Shown: piece by piece, positions 43,634 to 51,793 of the stretch
How the letters are laid out: each line of letters starts with the position of its first letter
How positions within the stretch are numbered: position 1 is the stretch's first letter
Assembly: GCF_001747095.1 (NCBI RefSeq)
Contig: NZ_MDGP01000001.1
Span: forward strand, 3,951,001-4,015,000
From: Roseivirga sp. 4D4
Lineage (GTDB): Bacteria; Bacteroidota; Bacteroidia; Cytophagales; Cyclobacteriaceae
Direction: 5' to 3'
Length of the DNA stretch: 64,000 nt
Translations under genes and position numbers: made by a program
Notes under the pieces: model-generated
Database searches by the model: none
What the model saw: the letters and a program-made list of their open reading frames with translations, nothing else
What the model was told of the DNA's origin: nothing

Positions 43634-44659
43634 ATGCAGAACTTAGACTTATTAAAATCCAAGCTTAGTAATCCCAGCAAAATCGTAATTACCACTCATG
43701 TGAAACCCGATGCAGACGCCTTGGGCTCCTCCTTGGGCATGGCCAATTACTTGATCAAAAAGGGGCATGATGTGCAGGTCATCACACCTTCCGAGTATCC
43801 AGGTTTTTTGCATTGGATGAAAGGCAATGATGATGTGTTGGTTTATAGCGAAGATACTCACGACACTGCTAAAGTGTTAATGGATCAAGCAGACATCATA
43901 ATGACACTAGATTTCTCCGTTCTGGGCCGTATCGATGAATTAGGCGATATGGTTAAAGAAGCGAATGGGTTCAAGGTGAATGTAGACCATCATTTAGATC
44001 CTGAAGATTTTGCTGATTTCAGACTTTGGGATACAGGAGCAGCTGCTACCTGTGAGCTTTGCTATGATTTGATCGTGGCATTAGGTGACGCAGATTTTAT
44101 CGATAAGGACATTGCAGAGTGTCTATATGCTGGTATCATGACCGACACAGGTGGGTTTAGGCATCCTAATACTACACAAAATGTGCATGAAGTTGTCGCC
44201 AAACTTATTGCTCATGGTGCCGATAATAGTCGTGTTTCCAAGGAAGTTTATGACAAAAACTCTATCGATAGACTCCGCTTTTTGGGCTATGCACTAAGTC
44301 AAAATTTACAAGTGATTCCTGATAGCCGTGTTGCTTTCTTTGCCTTATCCGAAGATGAATTACGACAGTATAATTCGAAAACAGGAGATACTGAAGGTTT
44401 GGTCAATTATGCCCTTTCAATAGAAGGAATAACCCTTGCAGGACTATTTAAAGAATCAGCAGGTGGCGTCAAAATATCACTCAGGTCTATCGGCAAGTTT
44501 CCGGCTAATGAAATTGCTGCCAAGTATTTCAATGGTGGTGGGCATAGGAATGCAGCTGGAGGTAAAGTCGAGCTTTCTCTAGAAGACACGGTGGATCGTT
44601 TTAAGAGCGTTTTAGAAGAGTATAAGGATCAATTAGAGGAAGAATATAAACTGCTATGA
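43634..44659 (+). CDS. nrnA: NrnA-type oligoribonuclease/pAp phosphatase (DHH family)
   Basis: A 341-residue DHH/DHHA1 phosphoesterase. N-terminal THVKPDADALGSSLG (the metal-binding DxD region), VNVDHHLDPEDFADF with the DHH triad, and C-terminal DHHA1 loop NGGGHRNAAGG. Members degrade nano-RNAs and dephosphorylate 3'-phosphoadenosine 5'-phosphate. The start was set at ATG 43634; the ATG at 43604 adds ten atypical residues. Its stop overlaps the start of the FKBP lipoprotein gene (ATGA). Confidence 0.92.
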   Translation: MQNLDLLKSKLSNPSKIVITTHVKPDADALGSSLGMANYLIKKGHDVQVITPSEYPGFLHWMKGNDDVLVYSEDTHDTAKVLMDQADIIMTLDFSVLGRIDELGDMVKEANGFKVNVDHHLDPEDFADFRLWDTGAAATCELCYDLIVALGDADFIDKDIAECLYAGIMTDTGGFRHPNTTQNVHEVVAKLIAHGADNSRVSKEVYDKNSIDRLRFLGYALSQNLQVIPDSRVAFFALSEDELRQYNSKTGDTEGLVNYALSIEGITLAGLFKESAGGVKISLRSIGKFPANEIAAKYFNGGGHRNAAGGKVELSLEDTVDRFKSVLEEYKDQLEEEYKLL

Positions 44660-45528
44660 AAAGAAATATCTGTGTTTTCCTAGTGGCGCTGTTTGTGCTC
44701 ATTGTGGGTTGTGACCAAACACCACCTTATGTGATGCTAGACTCAGGCCTTAAGTACAGATTACTTGATGACAAAGGGGCTGACAAACCTAGAATGGGGG
44801 ATGTGATGTTCATGGACATGGCCCATTATCTGGGAGATTCACTCATCTTTCAGACAGAGGAAGGTGGCTTTTTTATAAATCCAAATATTGGAGCTCCCCC
44901 GGAAATACGTGAGGTACTTAACTTGACCGGAGAGGGCGACAGTCTTCAAATAGAAATGTCCTTGGGAGATTATGCTCGCTTTACCGGGCTCCCAATTTCT
45001 CCAAGAATGGATACAACTCAAAGCGTAACTTGGAACATAAGAGTTACAGAAATTGAGAACGAATCTACGGTTATAGAAAGAAACAGGCTGGCACAAGCCA
45101 AGACGGATAAAGAATTAATTGAAGCTTTTATCGTTAACAATAATTTAGAGGCCTCTTCTACTGAGGAAGGGCTCTATTATGTAACTTTGGAAAGTGGAAA
45201 TGGTGTTTTTCCAAAAGATGGAGATGAAGTATTTTTAAAATACTCGATGTCTTTGTTGGATGGAACACTAATCGACACTAGCAGTGAGGTGATTGCGAGA
45301 GAAAACGACTTATTTAACCCGAATAGAATATATGGCCCTAGGTCATTTGTTCTAGGTGACAGGGAGATTCTCAGAGGCTGGAACATCGGTATGCCCAAAT
45401 TTAGTAAAGGTGCTAAAGGAACCTTATTGATTCCTTCAGACTTGGCTTATGGTACATCGGGTTTCGGATCGCAGATTGGACCGAATACAGTGATAGTTTT
45501 TGATGTAGAACTGGTAGACATTAAATGA
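44656..45528 (+). CDS. FKBP-type prolyl isomerase lipoprotein with two FKBP-like domains
   Basis: A 290-residue lipoprotein (lipobox LIVGC, Cys19). The C-terminal FKBP domain (about 170-290) has GDEVFLKYSMSLLDGTLID, VLGDREILRGWNIGMPKFSKG and LAYGTSGFGSQIGPNTVIVFDVEL. An N-terminal region (about 30-135) looks like a diverged second FKBP domain. It would assist protein folding in the periplasm, possibly attached to a membrane. Overlaps nrnA upstream and the next FKBP gene downstream by 4 nt each, so the three are co-translated. Confidence 0.88.
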   Translation: MKRNICVFLVALFVLIVGCDQTPPYVMLDSGLKYRLLDDKGADKPRMGDVMFMDMAHYLGDSLIFQTEEGGFFINPNIGAPPEIREVLNLTGEGDSLQIEMSLGDYARFTGLPISPRMDTTQSVTWNIRVTEIENESTVIERNRLAQAKTDKELIEAFIVNNNLEASSTEEGLYYVTLESGNGVFPKDGDEVFLKYSMSLLDGTLIDTSSEVIARENDLFNPNRIYGPRSFVLGDREILRGWNIGMPKFSKGAKGTLLIPSDLAYGTSGFGSQIGPNTVIVFDVELVDIK

Positions 45529-46007
45529 TGAAGAAATTAGTATACCTTTTACCTGTTTTGTTTTTTCTAATCGCATCCTGTGATCAGGATAATATTTTCG
45601 ATCAGGAAGAACAGCTGCGCATAGATATTGATTTAATTGAAACATACTTGGCGCAGAATAACCTTGTAGCCGATACGCTTCGGCCTAGCGAGATTAGAAT
45701 TATTACTACGCAAGCCGGCACAGGACCGCTGCCTAGCTTCGGTAGCTCGGTCGTTGTTGATTATCGAGGATACTTACTTGACGGAACAGAGTTTGATACC
45801 TCTATTGGCGTAGGGGCCATTGACGTAGTGGTCGGCCGTGGCGATGTTATTCAAGGTTGGGAGATTGCATTGCGAGAGATGAATGCAGGTACTAGTGCTA
45901 CTATATTGATTCCGTCAGGTCTTGGTTATGGAAACAATAGGCAAGGCCAGTTTATCACGCCTAATTCTGTGCTGATCTTTGATATTCAGGTTTTAGATGT
46001 GAGATAG
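45525..46007 (+). CDS. FKBP-type prolyl isomerase lipoprotein
   Basis: A 160-residue lipoprotein (lipobox IASC, Cys19) with one FKBP domain (about 60-160): VVVDYRGYLLDGTEFDTS, VVGRGDVIQGWEIALREMNAG and SGLGYGNNRQGQFITPNSVLIFDI. Active-site aromatics are largely kept, although the GYGN loop differs slightly from the usual AYG. It follows the larger FKBP lipoprotein in the same unit, suggesting a local duplication, and precedes rdgB by 30 bp. Confidence 0.92.
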   Translation: MMKKLVYLLPVLFFLIASCDQDNIFDQEEQLRIDIDLIETYLAQNNLVADTLRPSEIRIITTQAGTGPLPSFGSSVVVDYRGYLLDGTEFDTSIGVGAIDVVVGRGDVIQGWEIALREMNAGTSATILIPSGLGYGNNRQGQFITPNSVLIFDIQVLDVR

Positions 46008-46037
46008 CGAAGTACCTCAGTGTGCTTTTCTTTAGCT

Positions 46038-46616
46038 ATGAAAAGAATTTGCTTTGCTACAAATAATCCTCACAAACTAGAAGAAGTCAGGACTATCTTG
46101 GGCGATCGCTTTGAAGTTCAATCCTTGAGTGATATAGGCTTCGATGGTGAACTGCCAGAAACGCATGAGACTTTAGAAGAGAACTCCCAAGAAAAGGCAC
46201 AATACCTATTCAATAAGTTTCAAATGCCCATCTTTTCAGACGATTCTGGACTGGAAGTGAGTGCACTTAATGGTAGGCCGGGTGTACATACTGCACATTA
46301 TGCCGGAGACAGGAATGCCGATAAGAACATGGACAAAGTATTATCCGAACTGAGCCCCTCCGATAGTCGAGATGCACAATTCAGGGCGGTAGTGACCTAC
46401 ATCGATTCATCTGTCGAAAGACAGTTTGAAGGGATTATAAAGGGAAGTATTGCTCCAGAAAAAACGGGTGAGGATGGTTTTGGCTACGACCCAATTTTTA
46501 TTCCTGAAGGGTATGATCAGACTTTTGCCGAGCTATCGGCCGATGTGAAGAATACAATGAGTCACCGAAAAAGGTCCGTTGAAAAACTGGCTGCATTTCT
46601 AAATCAACTTAATTAA
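46038..46616 (+). CDS. rdgB: Non-canonical purine NTP pyrophosphatase (RdgB/HAM1)
   Basis: A 192-residue enzyme that hydrolyses dITP, ITP and XTP to monophosphates, keeping damaged purines out of nucleic acids. N-terminal ICFATNNPHKLEEV, middle FSDDSGLEVSALNGRPGVHTAHYAG and C-terminal GEDGFGYDPIFIPEG and MSHRKRSVEKL match the family. The ATG at 46038 was chosen because the upstream in-frame ATG at 46020 adds six non-conserved residues. Confidence 0.95.
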   Translation: MKRICFATNNPHKLEEVRTILGDRFEVQSLSDIGFDGELPETHETLEENSQEKAQYLFNKFQMPIFSDDSGLEVSALNGRPGVHTAHYAGDRNADKNMDKVLSELSPSDSRDAQFRAVVTYIDSSVERQFEGIIKGSIAPEKTGEDGFGYDPIFIPEGYDQTFAELSADVKNTMSHRKRSVEKLAAFLNQLN

Positions 46617-46628
46617 CGCTAAGCTTTC

Positions 46629-46636
46629 TATTTTTG
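46629..46636 (+). promoter_or_regulatory. -7 promoter box (TAnnTTTG) of udk, almost at the start codon
   Basis: TATTTTTG, exact consensus, ends 4 nt before the udk ATG. The transcript would be leaderless or nearly so. Confidence 0.45.
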
Positions 46637-46640
46637 CATT

Positions 46641-47267
46641 ATGGAAAAGCCATATATCATTGGTATAACGGGTGGAAGTGGTTCTGGAAAGACCAGGTTT
46701 CTGAAACAATTGATTGAGGGATTTGATGGCAGGTATGTCACTTGTATATCTCAAGATGACTATTATAGACCTCGTGAATACCAGTTGGTAGATAAGAATG
46801 GTGAGTTGAATTTTGATAGGCCTGAGTCAATTGATTATGAGCACTTTGCTACCGATTTGAAAGAGTTAAGCGAAGGAAGGAGTATTAAAAAGGAAGAGTA
46901 TACCTTCAATAATCCCAATGCGGAGGCGAAAACTTTGGTTAGAAAGTCGGCACCAGTAATTTTGGTCGAAGGTATTTTTATTTTTCACTACAAGAAAATT
47001 GCCGAGTTGATAGACCTCAAAATTTTCATAGATGCCCGCGACTATGTAAAACTTCAACGAAGACTTAAAAGGGATAGAGAAGAACGAGGCTATGATGCGG
47101 ATGATGTGCTTTACAAGTATGAGAACCATATCATGCCCTCTTATCAGAAGTACATTGAGCCCTACAAAGAAGAGGCAGATTTAGTTGTGCCAAACAATAA
47201 AGACTTTGATAAGGCACTTCATGTGTTAAAAGCGGCTATTCAGAGCAAAATAATGCCCAGCAGCTGA
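46641..47267 (+). CDS. udk: Uridine kinase
   Basis: A 208-residue P-loop kinase for pyrimidine salvage, phosphorylating uridine and cytidine. Walker A GITGGSGSGKT lies at residues 8-18, then SQDDYYRP near 37-44, FDRPESIDYE near 58-67 and ILVEGIFIFHY near 104-114. Length is normal. It lies 24 bp after rdgB. Confidence 0.93.
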   Translation: MEKPYIIGITGGSGSGKTRFLKQLIEGFDGRYVTCISQDDYYRPREYQLVDKNGELNFDRPESIDYEHFATDLKELSEGRSIKKEEYTFNNPNAEAKTLVRKSAPVILVEGIFIFHYKKIAELIDLKIFIDARDYVKLQRRLKRDREERGYDADDVLYKYENHIMPSYQKYIEPYKEEADLVVPNNKDFDKALHVLKAAIQSKIMPSS

Positions 47268-47305
47268 TCTTTTCTTCAATCGATTTACTAAATTCGTGCC
47301 GCTGA

Positions 47306-47671
47306 ATGAAAATTCATACGAACATATCGGGCTTTAAGCGATCACTATTCTTCCTATTGGGAATTTTTGTGGCAGTCTTTGTGATTTGCCAGGAGGTGGT
47401 TAGCTACCAAAGTAATCAGATATGTGAGGAAATCATTGAAGCAGATGAAGAGTCGGAAGAGGCGCCAAAACAAGACATTGTCTATTCCCTAACTTCGCAG
47501 GTAATTCTACCAGTCAGTGGGATTGAGTTAGAACCTTTTCAGGCAATATTCATCGGAGAAGTTATTCGTGAGACCGAAGAGAAAGTACCATTCTTACCTG
47601 AAGTCGCCCTATATGATTCTCCACATTTCAAGACATTGTTTCGGCAGTTCCAATCGCCAAACGCACCCTAG
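47306..47671 (+). CDS. Hypothetical protein with one N-terminal helix
   Basis: I do not recognise this 121-residue protein. An N-terminal hydrophobic helix (SLFFLLGIFVAVFVICQEVV, about 13-32) could be a signal anchor. An acidic stretch follows (EEIIEADEESEEAPKQ), then a soluble tail ending VALYDSPHFKTLFRQF. It lies between udk and secDF on the same strand. Confidence 0.6.
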   Translation: MKIHTNISGFKRSLFFLLGIFVAVFVICQEVVSYQSNQICEEIIEADEESEEAPKQDIVYSLTSQVILPVSGIELEPFQAIFIGEVIRETEEKVPFLPEVALYDSPHFKTLFRQFQSPNAP

Positions 47672-47773
47672 TTAATATTTGATCAAATCGCTGCCCTTCC
47701 TTTCGAATGGCATAATTCGGAGCTATTTCGCTCTCATAACTCATTTAACATTTTAGAATAACCTTTATTACCA

Positions 47774-50700
47774 ATGAAAAATAAGAATACAATCGTTTTT
47801 CTGACAGTCGTCATTACAGCGCTTTGTTTGTATTACCTATCGATCACTTTCTTTTCTCGAGGGATACAAGCAGATGCCGTAGAATATGCTCAGAATGAAT
47901 CAGGCGTAGTCGATCAGACTAAAAAGCAAGCCTATCTAGATTCCATTTGGACGCAACCAGTACTTAACATCCTAGGAGCAGAGTTCACTTACAAAGAGAT
48001 TAAGGAGATTGAATTAAACCTGGGACTTGACCTTCAGGGTGGAATGCATGTCACTTTGGAAGTATCTCCTGTTGAAATCATAAAGGGGCTTTCTGGCAAT
48101 AGCCAAGATCCTGATTTCCTTACAGCTATTGACCTTGCCGCTGACCGCCAAAAGAACAGCCAGTCAGCCTACACTCAGCTTTTTCAGGAAGCTTATACTG
48201 AGACAGCACCTGGAGGAAAGCTGAGTAGAATCTTTGCTAATGCTGCTAACAGTGGTAGAATAAGCTTTGAGTCTACCAACGCTGACGTAATGGACGTAAT
48301 CAACGAAGAAGTTGATTTGGCTATTGATCGTGCATTCCAAATTCTAAGAACTAGAGTTGACCGTTTTGGTACGTCACAACCTAACATTCAGAGACTTCAG
48401 GGAACCGGAAGAATTCAAATCGAATTGCCTGGTGTTGATAATCCTGCGAGGGTTAGAAAACTGCTTCAAGGAGTGGCTAAGTTGGAGTTTTGGGAAGTAT
48501 ATGAGACAAATGAAATTGCTTCTACGCTGAATGCGATTAATACTGAGCTAGATAAAATTGAAACTGCTGAAAGGTCAGCTGTGGCGACAGATCTAGGTTC
48601 AGAATTGCAACCAGCTGATACACAGACTGAGAATTCGTTGGAATCTCAATTGGCTCAGGCCGCTGATACTGCCGTGGCTGATTCTACAGAGACATCTACT
48701 CCTGGCGTTTCTAGCTTCTTTGCTTTACAAAAGCAAGGACCTATTGAAGTGGGATTCTTATATGATCTGGCAGACACTGCTAAAATCAACAGGGTTTTAA
48801 GTAACCAGGCCATTACCCGATTAATACCCGCTAACCTTTCATTTAAATGGGGAGTAAAAGTTGTGGAAGATACTGAATTCCTTCAGCTCTACCCCATTAA
48901 GACGACAAGGGGAGAAGCACCACTTACAGGAGAAGTTGTGACTGATGCACGTCAGAGTCTGGACCAGATGGCAAGGCCTGCTGTGAGCATGCAAATGAAC
49001 TCCATTGGAGCAAAGAAGTGGAAGAACTTAACGGGCGCCAATATCAACAGACATATAGCTATTGTTCTTGACAACTATGTATATACAGCACCAAATGTAA
49101 ATGGTGAGATTCCAAATGGTAGCTCTCAAATCATGGGTAACTTCACCGTTGAAGAAGCTCAGGATTTAGCAAATATCTTGAAAGCTGGATCGCTACCTGC
49201 ACCAACAAGAATCGTAGAAGAAGCAGTTGTTGGTCCTACTTTGGGTATTGAGGCACAAAGACAAGGAGTAACATCTATTCTAGCGGGTCTCTTAATTGTA
49301 GTGATCTTCATGATCGCTTATTACGCTAAAGGTGGAATTGTGGCTAACGTGGCCCTATTGTTCAACATCTTCTTTATTATGGGAATTTTGGCTAACCTAA
49401 GTGCCGCCTTGACCCTACCAGGTATTGCAGGTATCGTATTGACCATTGGTATGTCTATTGATGCGAACGTACTGATCTTTGAAAGAATTAGAGAAGAGCT
49501 TCGTAATGGAATTCCTTTGCTTCAAGCCATTAGCTCTGGTTATAAGAAAGCATACAGTTCCATCATTGATGCGAACGTAACCACATTCTTGACCGGTTTG
49601 ATCCTTTACTTCTTAGGCCAAGGTCCAGTAAAAGGATTTGCGATCACTTTGATGATCGGTATTATCTGTTCATTCTTCTCAGCAGTATTCATCACAAGAG
49701 TAATTGTGACTTGGATGACCAAGAAGGGTAATGAAAGTAATATCTCTTTCGAGACACCATTGTCGAGAGGTTGGTTAACCAATATCAATATTGATTTCTT
49801 GGGTAAAAGAAGGTTAGCATACTTGATCTCTGCGATTGTTATTTCTGTTGGTGCGATAGCGCTTTCAACAAATGGTTTGCGACTTGGTGTTGACTTCAAA
49901 GGAGGCCGATCTTATGTTGTGAAATTCGACCAGCCAATGGTTGCATCTGATGTGAAGGCTTCTTTGTCAAGTGGCGTATTTACTGAAGATGGGGTAGAGG
50001 TGAAAGAATACAATGCGAGTAATATTCTTAAGGTGACTACTTCTTATAAGGTTGATGAAGAATCAACTGTTGTAGATGATGAAGTAAGAAGCACTTTAGT
50101 AACAGGTCTTGCATCTGCTACAGGAAAAACCTTTGTTGATGGAAAGCTTAATCCTGATGCTGGAGAATTTACCATCATCGGATCTTCCAAAGTAGGAGCA
50201 ACCATTGCCGATGATATTAAGAATTCATCTTACAAGTCTTTCGGTTTCTCAATCTTGGCAATCTTTGTTTACATCTTAATCAGGTTTAGAAGATGGCAGT
50301 TCTCATTGGGTGCAATTGTGGCCTTGGTACATGATGCATTTATTGTGCTTTCTGCTTTCGCAATTGCCGGATGGTTAGGTATTAGTTTTGAAATCGATCA
50401 AGTATTTATTGCGGCCCTTTTGACCATTATAGGTTACTCGATAAATGATACCGTGGTAGTGTTTGACCGTATTCGTGAGAACCTACAATTAAAAGGATCG
50501 AGAGACTTGATTGGAACATTTAATGAGTCTATCAACTCGACCATTAGCCGTACTTTGATTACGTCAATGACTACCTTGATCGTGGTATTGGTACTATTCA
50601 TTTTCGGTGGTGAAGTATTGAGAGGATTCTCTTTCGCCTTGTTAATCGGTATTCTAGTGGGTACTTACTCTTCAGTTTTCGTGGCAACTCCAACAGTTGT

Positions 50701-50803
50701 TGACTTAACTAAGAAAACCCTTGGTGCCGCTGCTGATAAGGAAAAAGAATCTGCAAGAGCTAGAGCAGCTGCTAAGGCAGAGGCTACTGCACAACAGGCT
50801 TAA
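47774..50803 (+). CDS. secDF: Protein translocase subunit SecDF (fused)
   Basis: A 1009-residue fusion of SecD and SecF. The SecD half (about 1-650) has the N-terminal helix, the LGLDLQGGMHVTLEV motif, the P1 periplasmic domain and six helices (including FERIREELRNG after the TIGMSIDANVLI segment). The SecF half (about 665-1000) has GVDFKGGRSYVVKFD and the TIIGYSINDTVVVFDRIREN motif. It uses the proton gradient to complete protein export through SecYEG. A Ser/Thr/Gln-rich insert (about 265-330) in the P1 region looks low-complexity. Fused SecDF is usual in Bacteroidota. Confidence 0.97.
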   Translation: MKNKNTIVFLTVVITALCLYYLSITFFSRGIQADAVEYAQNESGVVDQTKKQAYLDSIWTQPVLNILGAEFTYKEIKEIELNLGLDLQGGMHVTLEVSPVEIIKGLSGNSQDPDFLTAIDLAADRQKNSQSAYTQLFQEAYTETAPGGKLSRIFANAANSGRISFESTNADVMDVINEEVDLAIDRAFQILRTRVDRFGTSQPNIQRLQGTGRIQIELPGVDNPARVRKLLQGVAKLEFWEVYETNEIASTLNAINTELDKIETAERSAVATDLGSELQPADTQTENSLESQLAQAADTAVADSTETSTPGVSSFFALQKQGPIEVGFLYDLADTAKINRVLSNQAITRLIPANLSFKWGVKVVEDTEFLQLYPIKTTRGEAPLTGEVVTDARQSLDQMARPAVSMQMNSIGAKKWKNLTGANINRHIAIVLDNYVYTAPNVNGEIPNGSSQIMGNFTVEEAQDLANILKAGSLPAPTRIVEEAVVGPTLGIEAQRQGVTSILAGLLIVVIFMIAYYAKGGIVANVALLFNIFFIMGILANLSAALTLPGIAGIVLTIGMSIDANVLIFERIREELRNGIPLLQAISSGYKKAYSSIIDANVTTFLTGLILYFLGQGPVKGFAITLMIGIICSFFSAVFITRVIVTWMTKKGNESNISFETPLSRGWLTNINIDFLGKRRLAYLISAIVISVGAIALSTNGLRLGVDFKGGRSYVVKFDQPMVASDVKASLSSGVFTEDGVEVKEYNASNILKVTTSYKVDEESTVVDDEVRSTLVTGLASATGKTFVDGKLNPDAGEFTIIGSSKVGATIADDIKNSSYKSFGFSILAIFVYILIRFRRWQFSLGAIVALVHDAFIVLSAFAIAGWLGISFEIDQVFIAALLTIIGYSINDTVVVFDRIRENLQLKGSRDLIGTFNESINSTISRTLITSMTTLIVVLVLFIFGGEVLRGFSFALLIGILVGTYSSVFVATPTVVDLTKKTLGAAADKEKESARARAAAKAEATAQQA

Positions 50804-50825
50804 ATCTAGCATTAGATATAAAACT

Positions 50826-50861
50826 AAAATGCCATCTCGGTTAATCGGGATGGCATTTTTT
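50826..50861 (+). terminator. Rho-independent terminator of secDF
   Basis: Stem AAAATGCCATCTCG (50826-50839) with CGGGATGGCATTTT (50846-50859), one G-T wobble, and T residues beyond. Because the stem starts with A and ends with T runs, it may stop transcription from both sides. Confidence 0.85.
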
Positions 50862-50887
50862 ATGATACTGTTTTAAACAGGGAAAGC

Positions 50888-51793
50888 TTACACCTCTTCC
50901 ACAATAAAAAAGCCGTCATCACCAGCGTTTTGATATAGTGGCATAAAGATTCTGCCTCCAATCGGTGCTGTGATTTTACCACTTTTGTCTTCGGCTAAAA
51001 GTTCACCTTTCTCGACAAACTGAAAGCTGTCAAATCCAGGTTTCATATGGAAGAAATCATGCGGCTTGACTTCATGACGATGAAGTACTCTCAGAATATT
51101 TGGTTGATCCTTCTTCATAGAGCCTACAAGCTCCTGGTAATGCAGTAGCATTGACATGTCATGCTGCTCGTCTATGAGGCCCGATTCCGTCATTAATTGC
51201 CAAATGCCATAAGTATGGACCTCTTTGGTTTTTTCAGCACCTATTTGCCCTCCTTCGAAGGCAAATGCCGTTACTCTCGGGCTTTTGAAATACCGAAGTA
51301 AGGTTCCCTCGATATAGTCATCCAAATTCATGACAATTGGAAGTTGTAGCGATTTAATCACTGAGTCATAAGCAGGCATGCCAGCATGCACAATGAAGTT
51401 CCCATTATCGGCAGAGGTAGCATGTAAATCCACAATGTAGACTTGTCGATAGTCTTCCGCGAGGAGATCATTAATTAAATGGTAGAGTTCTCTCAGTTCA
51501 ATGTCTTCCTTTTCACATTCTGATGCTGGTTTGGCTAGCGTCTTATCGATAAACGCTTGTGTCCAACAACGATTGAGATCGTAATTTAGGAAACGTCTCT
51601 TTTCTGAAATGGCCTGCAGGTTGCCGGCAATACCAACGATTTTTCCATGAACATTGATATTGGTCTCTTCCAGTCTGTCAAAAACATTTTGGATCGCTTT
51701 AACTCCGGATAGCTCGTTGCCGTGAAGACCGCCTATGACGATCATCAATACATTATTGTCAGATCCTGACTTCTCACTTATTATTCTATTCAT
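50888..51793 (-). CDS. Succinylglutamate desuccinylase/aspartoacylase-family zinc hydrolase
   Basis: A 301-residue protein with the AstE/AspA pattern: zinc motif GGLHGNELSGVKAI (His24 and Glu27), NYDLNRCW near 68-75 and VDLHATSADNG near 122-132 with the third ligand. The family removes acyl groups from N-acyl amino acids; the substrate here is unknown. Its start overlaps the stop of the GCS2-CBS gene by 8 nt, so the two are one unit. It is not near arginine-succinyl genes, so AstE proper is unlikely. Confidence 0.85.
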   Translation of the reverse strand: MNRIISEKSGSDNNVLMIVIGGLHGNELSGVKAIQNVFDRLEETNINVHGKIVGIAGNLQAISEKRRFLNYDLNRCWTQAFIDKTLAKPASECEKEDIELRELYHLINDLLAEDYRQVYIVDLHATSADNGNFIVHAGMPAYDSVIKSLQLPIVMNLDDYIEGTLLRYFKSPRVTAFAFEGGQIGAEKTKEVHTYGIWQLMTESGLIDEQHDMSMLLHYQELVGSMKKDQPNILRVLHRHEVKPHDFFHMKPGFDSFQFVEKGELLAEDKSGKITAPIGGRIFMPLYQNAGDDGFFIVEEV

